From Argopecten irradians (Eukaryota > Mollusca > Bivalvia > Pectinida > Pectinidae): DNA of 64,000 nt. The stretch spans positions 28,277,540-28,341,539 of the forward strand of contig NC_091134.1 in the NCBI RefSeq assembly GCF_041381155.1, read 5' to 3'. Position numbers and translations under genes: made by a program. Position 1 is the stretch's first letter; each line of letters opens with the position of its first letter. Positions 23,077 through 35,213 of this stretch are shown here, one piece after another. The notes under the pieces are model-generated. The model was not told where the DNA came from. It was given only the letters and a program-made list of their open reading frames with translations, and searched no databases.

Positions 23077-24766
23077 GGGTTATGAAAAATGCTGTATTTT
23101 TTCCAAACCGCTGACACTTCTACAGTTTCCGGATGTCTTTAGAAGATTCCTGAAGATAACATTGGCATACTTGACGATCCATATCTTAACACATTTGAAT
23201 TTATAAGTTGGCTTATTATCTATAAGCGGGAGCTTGGACATAATCTCCTAACCATAAATTCATTTATCATGTTCGAAAGTTTGTCAGACTAGTAGCGTTC
23301 TACAAATTGATTTGTTACAGCACTAAGCCAACTAATAGGGTATTCAAATTAAACACTGATAAGAAAGCATTTGTTTACCGTTTAATACCAATCGACTACT
23401 TTCCGAAATTTGTTTCTTTTAGAAATAGCGCATCCACTGTTAACTTTATTTTTCTGTGTATAACGTAAGGAAATGTCAGATGGTAACATACAGTATCACA
23501 TATTTCTTTCAATAGTTCTTTAATGATAAGCATTATCGTTGTGCGTGCTATTCCCCCCTCGCCAGAGTGTCGATGAACTGATGAGCTGATGTGGACATTA
23601 CATTACCGGTTTACCATCGTGGTTCTAACTTGTCATAACAGTCCATGGCCAGTGGCTAACATCAAGAACATCGGGTTCGCGGATGTGGGAGCTCATCCTG
23701 TTTTCAACCTAGTTATTCACATGATCGTATATGATGTTCCAGACTTCTCCGGTAGGATGGAAAAGGACACCAGAGCCACATCTTTCGAAGGGTTGAGTTG
23801 CTTCTCCTTAATTCGTATGAAGCACAATTCCTCATTCTTGTGAAACCCTCAGTGACCATAGATGACACAGGTGAATTCTTTGAGGTCATAAATGAGGTCT
23901 ATCAAGTGAAGTTCCTCTCTTTTCAAAGTCTGGAGAGCACTGCAGAAAACTTTTTCTGGAGAGTCTTCAATGGTGTATCCTACGCATAACACCAGATGCG
24001 ATACAACAGTACCTTCAAGGGTGACTACTAGGGAAAGTTGCTGACCAATGAAAAACATTTAACATTTATGACCTCATTAAAGACCTCGAGGATATATCAC
24101 CTGTGCCATCTATAGTCGCACGAGTGTCCACAAAGGTTAATGAATGGTGCTTGAATCATTCCACCATTCGAAGAATCTGGATCTGGTGTGTAATTTCCTG
24201 AGAAGTCTGCAAAACAGCATATACGATATGTTAGATATCTGAAGGAGATCCCACATCCCTGAAACCTGTTGTTCCTGATATAAAATACTCTGGCCATGGT
24301 ATGGGTCATGAAAGATGACAGGCTAGAACACTACCACTGGTAATGTAGTGTATCACATCAAGTAGCTCATCGACATAGAAGACGACGCTCTGGATTTCGA
24401 CGAATTGGATACTGATATTTCGATTACTCTGATTCGGGGGGGACTGCATGCACCAGCTACCAGACATGCCGAGTCACGTCAGAGGATAGTGCAGTGAGGC
24501 GGGAAAGCACGCACAATGATCAATGGTTATAATTGAGAACCAGTGAAAGAAATATGTGACATTGTGGTAACCATCTGACATTATGCTTATGTACTATGCA
24601 TAGGAAAAAACCAAAAACTGTGACTTGTCCTACCTAGATATTCTGTCAACTTTACATTCATGTTTCCTGCTTATAAATCGCCAATAGTCAAACTTATTAA
24701 GGAACTTATAATACACCAGGAAACTGTAGTGACAGCGGTTTGGAGTTAGAAAAATAGCATATACCC
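23077..24766. mobile_element. DNA-transposon-like element with ~45-bp terminal inverted repeats
   Basis: The left end (about 23,077-23,130) and right end (about 24,719-24,766) are inverted copies. The left arm contains ccaaaccgctgacacttcta followed by cagtttcc. The right arm, on the minus strand, contains ccaaaccgctgtcactacag followed by tttcc. Both outer ends read GGGT with ATG close inside. The element starts 1-2 bp after the last base of the tRNA array. Inside is a decayed reading frame. The superfamily is not recognisable and no target duplication can be read because the two flanks differ. Confidence 0.7.
23590..24060 (-). pseudogene. Decayed ORF inside the TIR element
   Basis: The minus strand shows coding-like pieces in more than one frame, with stops between them. 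The layout (arginine-rich short helix, then SLEHHI-type histidines, then a Trp/Pro-rich tail) reminds me of uncharacterised repeat-borne proteins of bivalves and cnidarians that end in a PPT-x-L-xx-H-xx-RA-x-YQ pattern. This is a weak match by eye. The plus-strand frames at 23,589-23,989 are probably its shadows. Confidence 0.3.
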
Positions 24767-24864
24767 AGTATACGCACCCAGTGATGTTTTGTAAACTTAT
24801 TGATGGTTTAACAATAATTCTTTTTTTTGTATCTCTATATATTTATTGTTTTACTGAGTGATTA

Positions 24865-25162
24865 GAAGTCAAATAACTGTTTACGAATTATAGTTTGCTG
24901 TTGGTAAACATTTTTGCTGCGTCAAGCCTAATATGAAAAATTTGCAAAATAATTATCATTTTTGAGCTTAAAATCCGATTTTTTCATTTCCTACCTAGAA
25001 ATCACTACATATATTGAATTATGTGGTCCCGATATGAATTTGTTATTCTATTATGATCATTGTGCTACCTCATTTGTCTACTTCGGTTGAAAAATGTTAA
25101 TGTTATGACTATTTTTCAATTGTTAATGAAATTCGAGATGGCGGCCATCTTGATGACGTCAT
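24865..25162 (+). repeat. Diverged direct duplication, copy 1 (~300 bp)
   Basis: Shares with 25,228-25,532 the ordered blocks tttgctgttgg, tttttgctgcgtcaag, catatattg, cttcggttgaaaaat and tcgagatggc. The copies differ by many substitutions and small gaps, so the duplication is old. No coding function is seen. Confidence 0.85.
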
Positions 25163-25227
25163 CACCGGAGCTTATACAATGTTGACATTGTTTTTTTTTG
25201 TTGGTGTTGTTTTTGCTGATTTGATAA

Positions 25228-25532
25228 GAGGTCAAATAAACTTTGTTAGAAATATATGTTTGCTGTTGGCAAACATTTTTGCTGCGTCAAGCAAAAATAT
25301 GAAAAAATTTGCTTAAAAATTACCATTTTTGAGCTCAAAATCCTACTTTTTTTCATTTCCTGCGTAGAAATAACTACATATATTGGATTATATGGTCCTG
25401 ATATGTTTTTTTTGTTCTATTGTGTTCATTTTGCTGCCTCGTTTGTCTTCTTCGGTTGAAAAATATTCAATGTTATGACTATTTTTCAATTTTTAGTAAA
25501 TTCGAGATGGCAGCCATCTTGATGGACGTCAT
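25228..25532 (+). repeat. Diverged direct duplication, copy 2 (~300 bp)
   Basis: Second copy, about 365 bp to the right of copy 1. Confidence 0.85.
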
Positions 25533-25634
25533 AAGAGGAAGTTCATCCCAGTTTATACAATTTTATACAGTTTATACCTCTCGTTTTCATTATCAGTGGG
25601 TCATAAGGCTTCAGAAAAACATTGGTTCGTTAAG

Positions 25635-25738
25635 TTGTGTGTGTGTGAGTGTGTGGGGGGGCGGTGCCCTTGCACGTGCCGTTCATTGGGCCTCCCCCCG
25701 CCCCCACCCCCCCCCCCCACCGCCCCTACCTCCCCTAG
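25635..25738. repeat. GT- then C-rich low-complexity tract
   Basis: A (GT)n run passes into G7, then after about 35 bp into a long C-rich stretch with several runs of four or more C. The minus strand has enough G runs for a quadruplex. The 114-residue frame across it is a composition artefact. Confidence 0.8.
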
Positions 25739-25739
25739 G

Positions 25740-26305
25740 ATTCCGGCCTAAAGCTGTCATTTAGATGTTTCACTCAATATTGAACTTTCCCAAGTAAAAC
25801 ACAAATGAATAGAAATCCTTATTATAATAATCCGTACATATATCTCCACGTATATTACTATCGTACTCGATGTACAAAAACTGGCCACGTGCAAGTGACT
25901 ACCTGTCTCTAACAAGTGACGCTTTTTCCACATTAAAAACTTTAATAACCGAAGGCACACACGTGTACACGTGCGTGTAATATCTAATGTATATTGATAC
26001 CAGTGTTTTATAAGCTCGTATTTGACATAATTTGGGATCTAGCTGACAATATTACTTCAAATGAAACCTTGTCATGGCTGAGGCAGTAAAGTGTTTTATT
26101 TTTAGTTTGACAATGTTATCTGCTATTAGAATGTCCGAGTTTGTTAACCGCTATAATCAAAAATTAATCTCGCACATGGAAAGAAGGTATCAATTCAAAA
26201 TTTATGACTTTTTATTCAATTGTATAGATCTTTATATGGATTCTTAGAAATACTTTATTTTCACAGAAAACATTGAACGTACCATCTCCCTTCAATCTAT
26301 CAAAA
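25740..26305. other. Unassigned spacer
   Basis: AT-rich DNA with no gene or clear repeat that I can recognise. Confidence 0.5.
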
Positions 26306-26308
26306 TCT

Positions 26309-26790
26309 TAGGAACCACTGGAAAATCATTGTCGATGAGTCATCAATTACAAAACTTAGGCGTATTTTTTTTCCCAACTTTAACCGGCCACCACCCGCTA
26401 CTAGCCTAAGCCGCAGACCAAAAAAAAATGTAAAAGACCTTGTAGTTCGAGCAGCAAACTTTACTCGCTCATCATTCCAGACATGCAACAATAAACTGGT
26501 GGCATGATGTGCCCATACACGCATCCACAGACACATTTGAATGTGCTATCAACAACAGAGCATACAACATCAGACAGAACCTGACGTACAAATCCAGCAA
26601 TGTACATCTACCTCCTCTCGTGTAGGAAATGCACAATTGCAATACGTTGGGGAAACGGTGGTCCACTCAACGTCAGAATCACCGCTGGTCTATCAAACAG
26701 AACAAACCCTGACTATCCGGTTGCCAGATCATTTCAAACTTGCCCATCCATAGTTGGAAAGACATGCAGTTGATTGCAATTGAGCCACTG
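26309..26790 (+). mobile_element. Penelope-like retroelement fragment (C-terminal, GIY-YIG part), decayed
   Basis: Forward frames show the order typical of the end of Penelope-like proteins: a W..I..DE..I.KLRRIF linker, an arginine/lysine motif 'RRPKKNVKDLVVRA', a cysteine region, then 'QLQYVGET', which corresponds to the YVGxT core of the GIY-YIG endonuclease, and a distal 'PDHFKL' like the family's V-xx-HF-x-L. The pieces lie in different frames, so it is broken. Upstream reverse transcriptase domains are not visible, so the element is 5'-truncated. Family from pattern memory. Confidence 0.6.
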
Positions 26791-26799
26791 TTTCCTACT

Positions 26800-27380
26800 G
26801 GACACAAACCAGCGTCGGATCGATTCAGAGAATACAGATTCTGGATTACCTCTATAAGTACCAGCTATCCAAAAGGCATTAACGAACGTTAAATTTTACA
26901 AATTGGCATCAATTGATCACTTGATTTATCAACTTAATTATCCCTACTTCCAGCATTTTCCCGTTCTCGTTCTACGCTTCGTTTTTTATCCTTTACATAT
27001 GCTGTCCAGCAAAAGGCGACTAAAGTATTTTAGGACTTTGCTTCTTTGCAAACACACCGAGGAGATTAGGCGACTAAAGTTACCCCACCCTTAACAAATG
27101 GGCACTATAAAGAAATTTTGCCACACATTTGACGTCACACACGTGGCACGCTTTCCAGGCGTTGCTCATCATTTTAGCGTTCTGCCGAACAGCATAGATA
27201 CATTTTTGTAGATCCGGCCTTCGGCTTGCCACTTGCCGAAGGGTATACAATTGCGCTCCATTGTACTAAGATAGTTTTATATAGATTTTCTACTTTTACA
27301 ACAGACTTATGATTGATTGGATCCCGAAAGTGTCATCTGGAAATTTTCCTGTTGATACGTATTACTTCTTTTGACCCCTT
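26800..27380. other. Unassigned spacer
   Basis: Contains a short inverted 'gccttcggcttgcc...cttgccgaaggg' stretch near 27,220 but no gene. Confidence 0.4.
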
Positions 27381-27405
27381 ATGTATGTATGTATGTATGT
27401 ATGTA
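27381..27405 (+). repeat. (ATGT)n microsatellite
   Basis: Six perfect repeats of the tetranucleotide. Confidence 0.95.
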
Positions 27406-27662
27406 AGGGTATACGGTATATTGAGTGTATGTATTTGTTTGTTTCCTAGTTTTTTTTGTTTTTTTATGTAATGTTTGTGTTTGAATGAAGAGAAATATTG
27501 AGAAAACAACAGTAAGTTAAATAAAAATAACATGAGGTCCGTCAGATGATATAAAAATATATCATTTCATACAAGTGAATATTCTTTTATCTGAGTAAAA
27601 AACATGTCTACAAAGATCGCAACATTAAGTAAGTTACTGGAAATAAAAAATGAATTTCGCTG

Positions 27663-27715
27663 GGATGATGCAGGATGATGACAGGATGGTGCAGGATGAA
27701 TGCAGGATTATGCAG
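27663..27715 (+). repeat. GGATGATGCA-type minisatellite
   Basis: Imperfect repeats of a roughly 10-nt unit (ggatgatgca / ggatgatgaca / ggatggtgca / ggatgaatgca). Confidence 0.8.
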
Positions 27716-28055
27716 AGAAAAAGTTACTACCATTTTTGGGTAATCGAAGGATGTTCTTACTAGTGAACCGACACTCCGATTGATGAAAGTGAACGAGATA
27801 TCAAGATATCACTTCTGCTGACGCGTCAAAGTCCTGGATTAGGAGCCGTTATTCCCTACAAAGTTATTAGGAAAATTGGTTTCCCGTGGCCTATGTATCA
27901 TGGCGAATGATCTTTTTCGAGATATGTTATCTTCAGAATGAGCATTCTAGGGCTCTTGCCATTTTCATTCTCGTGTGAACGGTTCCATCAATAGTATCTA
28001 TATTACTAAACACGTTTATCGGTGGAGAGTCGGACACATAATGATGTTAGTTAGT

Positions 28056-28280
28056 TTGTTTTGTTTGTTGATTCATATAACGTCCTATTAACAGCTAGGG
28101 TCCATGTAAGGACGGCCCTCCTATTTATGCGGTGTGTTGCGTGTATGTATGCGAGGTGCGTGTTTTGGGAGACTGCGGTATATTATTCATGTTGTGTCAT
28201 CATTCACCTTGTATGGGATAGTGGAACTGTTGTCATTTATTATAATGATATATCACTTTGAAGCTATGTCGCCGAAGATA
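28056..28280 (+). repeat. Dispersed bivalve-type repeat, copy 1
   Basis: Shares with 28,541-28,743 the blocks aacgtcctat, aacagct, catgtaaggacggcc, atgcggtgtgtt, gaggtgcgt, gagactgcggtatat, catgttgtgtc and atatcact. I recall this family from scallop and other bivalve genomic sequence. The copies are about 485 bp apart in direct orientation. Confidence 0.8.
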
Positions 28281-28540
28281 ACAAGCAAAAACACACCCCC
28301 ACTGGTCCACATTATACTGACAACGGGCGAACCACTCGTGCCATTCCCGCTATGCTGAGCGCTAAATTGATCCGTCTTCAGAAGTACGCATTATTAGAAG
28401 TAACACCGCAGAAACATTGTCTTAAGCTTACAAGTCTACAGAATATCCAAATGATCGACCTGGTAATAGTGTTAAAGGCTCTGAAAAAACTTGCAGTAAG
28501 GACAAATAAAAGTAGATTTCATCGCGATCAAAACCCTTTT

Positions 28541-28743
28541 GTTTGTTTGTTTGTTTTGATTAATTAACGTCCTATAACAGCTATGGTCATGTAAGGACGG
28601 CCTTTTATAGTCCATGTATGCGGTGTGTTTGCGTGTTGTTGTGTATGAGGTGCGTTTTCGGCGGAGACTGCGGTATATAACATGTTGTGTCTTATTGTAT
28701 AGTGGAACTTTTGCCCTTTTTTATGTGCTATATCACTGAAGAT
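28541..28743 (+). repeat. Dispersed bivalve-type repeat, copy 2
   Basis: Second, slightly shorter copy, starting with a (GTTT)n run. Confidence 0.8.
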
Positions 28744-28759
28744 CAAAACCCGCAGTAAT

Positions 28760-31700
28760 GAATATAAAATGTAATATTATCGAAAAGGACGATTGCTTTG
28801 ATGCCCTTTTATGCTTCGCTTTTTTTAAATCGAATGACGAAAGAATGAATAACGAGCGAATATTTTTGTTCAAAATAAAAAAAAAGCAATGAACGAAACG
28901 AAATAAAGAAACGATCGGACGAATAGTCAATGATGATTATACATTGTATTCATCTGCACATTAATATCCTATGTCCTTCCTTCCGTCTATTAATTTGTCT
29001 TGTGCACATGGGGTACGTCCAAGTCTCGCAATTAAATGAGCAATTCATTGGGAGTCTGGTAATGAAAAGCCATCCCTATTTTGGATGGAATTTGTTACTT
29101 GAAAAGTTTTGGAAAAGTTGTATTGAAATTGGTGTCATTATTGTCATATCTTACATTTCATAACTAACAGAAAGTACTGATTTTGTTATACTGAGATGTA
29201 CTTCCCTTCCTTGGTAGATGTACACATGTACATGTGGCAAATAGATACATAAATGTATACAGTCTACGGGTCCCATTTCTTCCCATGACGGTGTCAGAAC
29301 GAAAAAGAGGGTCCAGTAAGATAATGTATCTTATGCACAACTCATTGTTGCGGACTTTAACAGGCCTATTCATCTATTAAGATATGTGATAATGCTATAT
29401 CTGATATGTGTTACTGTATACACACGTTTCTCTGGCTCTATCTGGATCGATGAGGTTTGATCTCAGATTTTTTGAATTCTGAATTTTTTCTTATGACGTT
29501 GGCACTTTGGGCCCGCCTCTCTTAACTTTTTATTGATCTTCTATACAATGAGATATTTTATGTTAAGTACTTCGAAGCCTTTTACCAAACTACAGTGTAT
29601 TGTACAGGACATGAGGTTGTTTTGAGGGGAACTCGCTAAACAATTACTATGTTCTCTGTGATTCTGTTTGGTTTCAAGTCCACACGTTCAACCCTCCTTT
29701 TTTATTCCAAGGGTAATAAGTCGTGCAATTAGAGTTAAAAAACATCTCCACTTTACTTTTGCCACATAATATATTCTCATCACAATCGTACAATTACACA
29801 TAACATCACCAGGTATCCACACACACACAAAAATGGGCTGCAGAAACAACTGCCGCAAGGACAAATATAAAAATTGAAAGTTTCGATTTTATTTAATGTC
29901 CTATGAATCCTCCGCGATTTTGAATCATATTACCTTGAAATTGGATTATAGGAGTGGCTGAGAAGCATGTTCAATTTCAAAACGCGTATAAATCGCTTAC
30001 TTGTCCAAAGAGTTCTTCATGGATTGATGGCACCAAAATTATGGGCCAAAAACAGGGATTATGAAAGATACAGAGTTTGTATAAAGTTCCTTATTTGTAG
30101 GGATACCATGGGGTAGGAGGGAGGGGGCACAACTAGACAGGAGAAATTTGAGGTTTTATTTGAAGGAGGTAGAACAGTCAAGTATGGATTTCTTGCAAGA
30201 TTATGAAAAATAAAAAGATCCATTGTTGGATCTAAAATTATAAAATTCAAAAGAATAGCCCTATTTCATGTTGAAAAAGATTCTTTCACACAAATAAACT
30301 TCAGTCGTAGTTAACTCAAGAAGATTTTTCATTCCCTTACAGTCTAATGAAGGGGAGGGCTTTACCCAGACAGCAATAAAAACAGCATCAGCAGCTATGT
30401 TTGTAAACACCACTACATATATATATGACATCACACACTGACCAGTGGCTAGTGTATAAAGGGGCCTATAAATAAAATAACACTATTTATTCATAACAAA
30501 TTTGAAAAATATAATGGTTATTAAGCAAACTTTCGTTTTCAATATTCATTTGCACTAATTTTCTTACAGGAAATTTTATTCTCTGCATATTACAGAGCTA
30601 GCTCCTTTTCTGGTAGATTTCAATTGTTACGTCATTATTCTGTGAGCGCAGTTCACGTCGTTTTCTCTGAAAAAAAAATATTACGAATAACGGCTCACCG
30701 CAAAAACACATCACAATTAATACTTACCGAAAGCAAAGATAATTTTTGTAATATGCAAAACACAGAATACTATAACTTACAAATAGCAAAATCAAACAAT
30801 GAAAAGTGGATGACAATATTTAATACCATAAATGTAACCGGAAGTGCATATGTTAGTAGATATCTTAATCATTTTTGGGTTTGTAAAGCAATGTGTTTGG
30901 TTTCTTATAATACTTTAATTATGTAGAGTCCTACAGCTTGTTAAGCTATTACTAGTCAGTTGGCCACTTAGTTTTGACATTGTTAAACTCTCACAAATAG
31001 AATGATCCAATGTCCAGTCTGCCGCCAATTTTATTGCGCCCTTTTTCCCCCTTTGTGGTGTCCAGTATATCAGGATAATGGACATACATGATATAAGTAA
31101 GGAGAAATGGAGAACTTTACTAAAAAAAACAGTTAGATGTTATTTTTCACCCTCTTTGGACATAATAACTGGAACTTTGAAAAAAAAATCATCAGGGACT
31201 AAAAGTGAAAGAAAGTGTTATAACCAAGGAAAATCGTCTTACTTTGCTAAACAGGAGAACAGAAGCTAGCCAAGCATGTGGTGAAAATTCTGGCAATATT
31301 GATAGAGTAATCCATAAAATATATGTTACAAAAAGATCTGGACATTACTCGCTCAAAGGGTGTGCGAAAATGATGGGCGGTATAAAAGGAGACAATTGAG
31401 AGAACTAAATAAGACAAAAGTTTGATGAATGTGTGTGGACTCTAAACGAGAACCAATGCTAGAGTGTTGTATTTCTTTCATACCTACGGGTTGTAAAACT
31501 GGCTGGTCTATGGGGCAATACACTAATGCCACATGAGGCAGTAATGCATGGCTAAACCATGCAATAAATCCTTTCGTGACGTCACGGCATCAACAAAATT
31601 TCTATTTCCTCGGTAAAATTTTCACAATTTTTTTTTCGCAAACTAGACAGTTTTTACTATAAAAGATGCAAACAATGGTTTTTTTTTGTTAAAAAATAGC

Positions 31701-31815
31701 ACGTAATTTTTCATATTTGAAAAATTGACTTTCAGCCGTGGATTTCTTCGAATTTATTTCGAAATGGCGGGATATTATAGTTGTAAAATTACAATAAAAC
31801 GTCGAGGAATGAAAG
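28760..31815. other. AT-rich spacer without recognised genes
   Basis: Holds a GAAC/GAAAC-rich stretch (28,800-28,930), a CA run near 29,820 and a TA run near 30,420. Short frames at 30,624-30,926 and 31,078-31,399 show no domain and no splice context. Confidence 0.5.
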
Positions 31816-31821
31816 AAAAAT

Positions 31822-31970
31822 ACTCTTTCATAAGTGGATATGAAGGATAGGGATATTCTACCCTCGGGATCACAAAATGTTGCAAAACCCTCGGCAAGCC
31901 TGGGGTTTTACTACATTTTGTGACCCTCGGTTAGAACATCCCTATCCTTCATATCCACATATGAAAGAGT
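31822..31970. repeat. Near-perfect 149-bp foldback
   Basis: The left arm (actctttcata, ggatatgaaggataggga, cacaaaatgt, aaaaccc) is repeated in reverse complement to the right of a short centre at about 31,893-31,905. The arms differ by only a few bases, which suggests a young MITE-like foldback or a hairpin-forming transcript. Confidence 0.9.
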
Positions 31971-32495
31971 CTTATATTGTTTCTTGTGTGTCAATTATAC
32001 TCCAACCCCGTGTAGGGTATAGGATAATAAAATAGAATTTTAGATACTTCATAGCACTATACCGTAATTTGGGATATTTTGGATGTGGTAATATTTTGGC
32101 TTATTTGTCGTTTGGTATAAAAACGAAAGCATGTTTTTATTATTGTTATTATTATTTTTCATAAATACATGACTGTACTATAGTACAAATGTGCATACAT
32201 GTGTGTAGCATGACACTATATTTAACATAACCTCGCAACCACCTGCAGTGGTTTTGATGGGAGGTTAGAAAAGGTCATTTCCCCTTATTTGAAGGAGTTG
32301 TTTTTTTTCAAACTATACTACACTCAAATAATATGTCCCCTACTAGTACTATTATTTTCATTGCTGAAATGCCAAAAATAAATTCCAATTGAATTTAAAA
32401 ACTAATGCATTTTTCACACTTACTCCTCTGAAGTGAAAACTAAAAAAGCGACATTTTGAATTAGGCTCCATTTCCGTTTAAAGACTGGGCTCCAG

Positions 32496-32858
32496 TTTAG
32501 ATGCTCAACTGCTGACACATGGTATTTTTTTCACTATCAAAAACAGGATCAGACGATTTGGTATTTCTCTTCAGTTACAAATGGTACTTACTTTACACCA
32601 TTATCACTATTGGAAAGTTTGAGCTTCTAATTTTACTTTAAGGTAAACATATTGGAAATATTTAATTGCATCCCGAAAAAATTCCGTGCCACTATTTTCT
32701 ATATAGAATGATGTTCTGACTGCGCATGCACTAAAAGCAAAATAAATTACTTTATATTATTTTTGTGTTAATCCGATATATATATACACGATTAAACATC
32801 AATTAATGTTCAAATGATGAGTATCATTAATGGTCTGTCGGCGGTGGAGCATCTTTAA
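32496..32858 (-). mobile_element. MITE with CCACCGCCGACAG ends, copy 1
   Basis: The termini are inverted: left atgctcaactgctgaca, right tgtcggcggtggagcat. Internal blocks atcatttgaac, ggtgtaaa and gcatgc match copies at 40,783 and 44,509 in the opposite orientation. Non-autonomous, with no ORF. Confidence 0.85.
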
Positions 32859-33179
32859 CATGATATTATCTATCTGTAATATATGAAGGACAAACATGAA
32901 CCATCATTGATACAATGTTGTGAATTTATAAAATATCATTTTTGATTCTATAGTAATTGCATTAGATTCTGACGCAATCTTCAATATATTTCCTCTTCTA
33001 TCATCAAATTTTACAAAAATTGAATACTTGAATAATATCAGATATTTCTTGGCATCTTAATATGTGTTCGAAATCCAGTAAACGAACGCTAGGTGAACAC
33101 CAGCATTGTATTGGGTTACCCACATATTGGCCTGTGGTTACGGTCAAGAAGTCGTTTAAAAACGAGCCTATATGGCCCT

Positions 33180-33440
33180 GTAAACTTGAACGAAGGTAAA
33201 GGCCATTCATTTGAACAAACTTAGTAGCCTTCATCTCAGCATAATACAGACTGAATATCAGGCTTATTTATTGGCAAGATGTTAGTTTGAAGATTTAAGC
33301 CTAATCAGGTCATATTACATTGACTAAAGTCATTCATGTGAACAAACATGGTGGCACCTCATCCTACAATGCTACAGGCTCAATATCAATTTTCTAGACC
33401 TCTTAGTTATTGGCAATTAGTTGTTAAAACATTTCAGCTT
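33180..33440 (+). repeat. Two diverged tandem copies of a dispersed repeat
   Basis: 'cattcatttgaacaaacttagtag...aatatcaggc' at about 33,200 recurs as 'cattcatgtgaacaaacatggtgg...aatatcaatt' at about 33,330. A shorter piece, 'cattcgtttgaacagagttagtagcacttca', lies at 55,106. I recall this family from bivalve genomes. Confidence 0.7.
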
Positions 33441-33997
33441 TGGCTCAGGCACATGTTTCGCGGCTCACAATGCACGATGACAGACAAAGCACAATGACTA
33501 AAATGCAACATGCAAAACAGCGTGATGAAAGATTTTGCTATAAAAAAACATCTGCTAAAGAGTGTAACCGGTTCAACATGAAATAATCTTAGGGGAAGCA
33601 CATATATACATGTGTAGTACAATAATGAGTACTGAAGTTAAGAATTTTAGTTGACATTCTATCAGTTATTCTATCAGACCTATTGTTTTTGTTAGTTCTT
33701 ATTAGGGCTTTCCGTCCAATGGCGAAAATACGACCTATTGTTTTTGTTAAATAGAATAAACATATTTAAGTATGTTTGAGCCATGTATCTGAAACTGTTC
33801 CGTGAACAAAATAAAGTAGGTCAAGAACTAGATTTGATCGCAAGCAAAGCACGGGGTTTTAATGATGTCAGTGATATATCAACGAACAGACGTTCGCTTT
33901 GATACGTTTTCCCTTCGTTTTAATTTGATTGAATAAACGAACGAACAGACGAACGATCGAAAGAATGAACGAACGCACTCGAGAAAGAAATAACTTA

Positions 33998-35213
33998 AAT
34001 CCCGGTCCCACTGAAGAGCGGATTAATTACGGATGACTTTAGTTTACGAATTTTGGCCGTTCGTTGTCATTCGCAACAAAATTGGCTAAACATAACAAAT
34101 TTCCAAATATAAATTACGGATATATTAATAACGTAGTGCAAATTTATTACGAACAAAGGCTGATATTTCACGAATAAAAGCGAATATGATAACGGATGAG
34201 GGGTACAATCGGTTAAAATTATCCAACAATGCGGATATATGTAACAAACAATTACGACTATATAACGCATATATTGAGGAAACAGATCGGTTTTAATGCG
34301 ATTGTTACGATAATATTACGAATCTACAATGTATTGATAATGTATTACGCATTTGTAGAGGAAAGAACGGTTGTATTGCGCATGTAGTGCATCTGAATTA
34401 CGGTGGTAAAAGAAGCGTGCTTGGGCTTTTCGGTATCTCTTTTCACAACAACACGACTGCAGCGAAGATGAGCAAGCCGCATCTTTCATCCTACCTCCTC
34501 CAGATACAAAAAGGTCCAGACTGTTTCAAGCAGACAACTTTTTCTTCTCTGTCATTGAAACATTTTCGTGACTTGAAAAAGTTGATTGGTATGTTGTTGA
34601 ATACCATTGTTATGCTGCATGGTATTATTGCCGAGGACCCATTATTACACCTGGACTTCTCGACAGAGTGGAAATAATAGACAGATATGTCGAGTTTTGC
34701 CATATTTATACAGCAGTTTTTTTTGTTTACACAACACATTTGTTATACATTCGCAAATTGTTCTCAAATGAAATACAAAACAGACGCAATACAAACGCTG
34801 AACTCAATATGCATTCACTACAAATTACTTTAATCGTGATGTCAACGTGATAGGTACGCTATATATTCGTTTTACACACTGTTCCAGTTCGCTATAAAGC
34901 CGCAAAACCCTGTCAGTCGCGGATACTAACGTATAAAAGCGGTTATACAGCGCATATACTAAGCATGTATTGAGTATAGCAATTCTACATTACATATATA
35001 TTATGCGAATGATTTCCGCAATCAAAATTTTGTGCAGTTCAAAAATCCTGGGAACGTACAAAAACGCCATTGCAGATAATTGCGGACGTGTGCGGATATT
35101 TGGCGACCGATACAAGTACGATTGACGAATATTGCGTATATTCAGCGAATATCAGCCAAATGTGTGCGCAATGCATTCGCAGATCCTCCTAAACGCCACT
35201 GGGACCGGGCTTT
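33998..35213. mobile_element. 1.2-kb DNA-transposon-like element with CCCGGTCCCA ends
   Basis: The left end aatcccggtcccactg and the right end cactgggaccgggctt are inverted repeats. The interior has many short repeats around gcggata/cgaata. The flanks on both sides are GAAC-rich, which suggests insertion into such a tract. Frames at 34,387-34,677 (plus) and 34,491-34,739 (minus) have no recognised domain, so the element looks non-autonomous. Confidence 0.7.

Noticed and set aside
25420-25764. 114-codon frame ending in a proline run
   Set aside because: The proline run is the translation of the C-rich low-complexity tract.
31078-31399. Two overlapping Lys-rich frames
   Set aside because: AT-rich composition gives Lys/Ser-rich frames by chance; no recognised motif.
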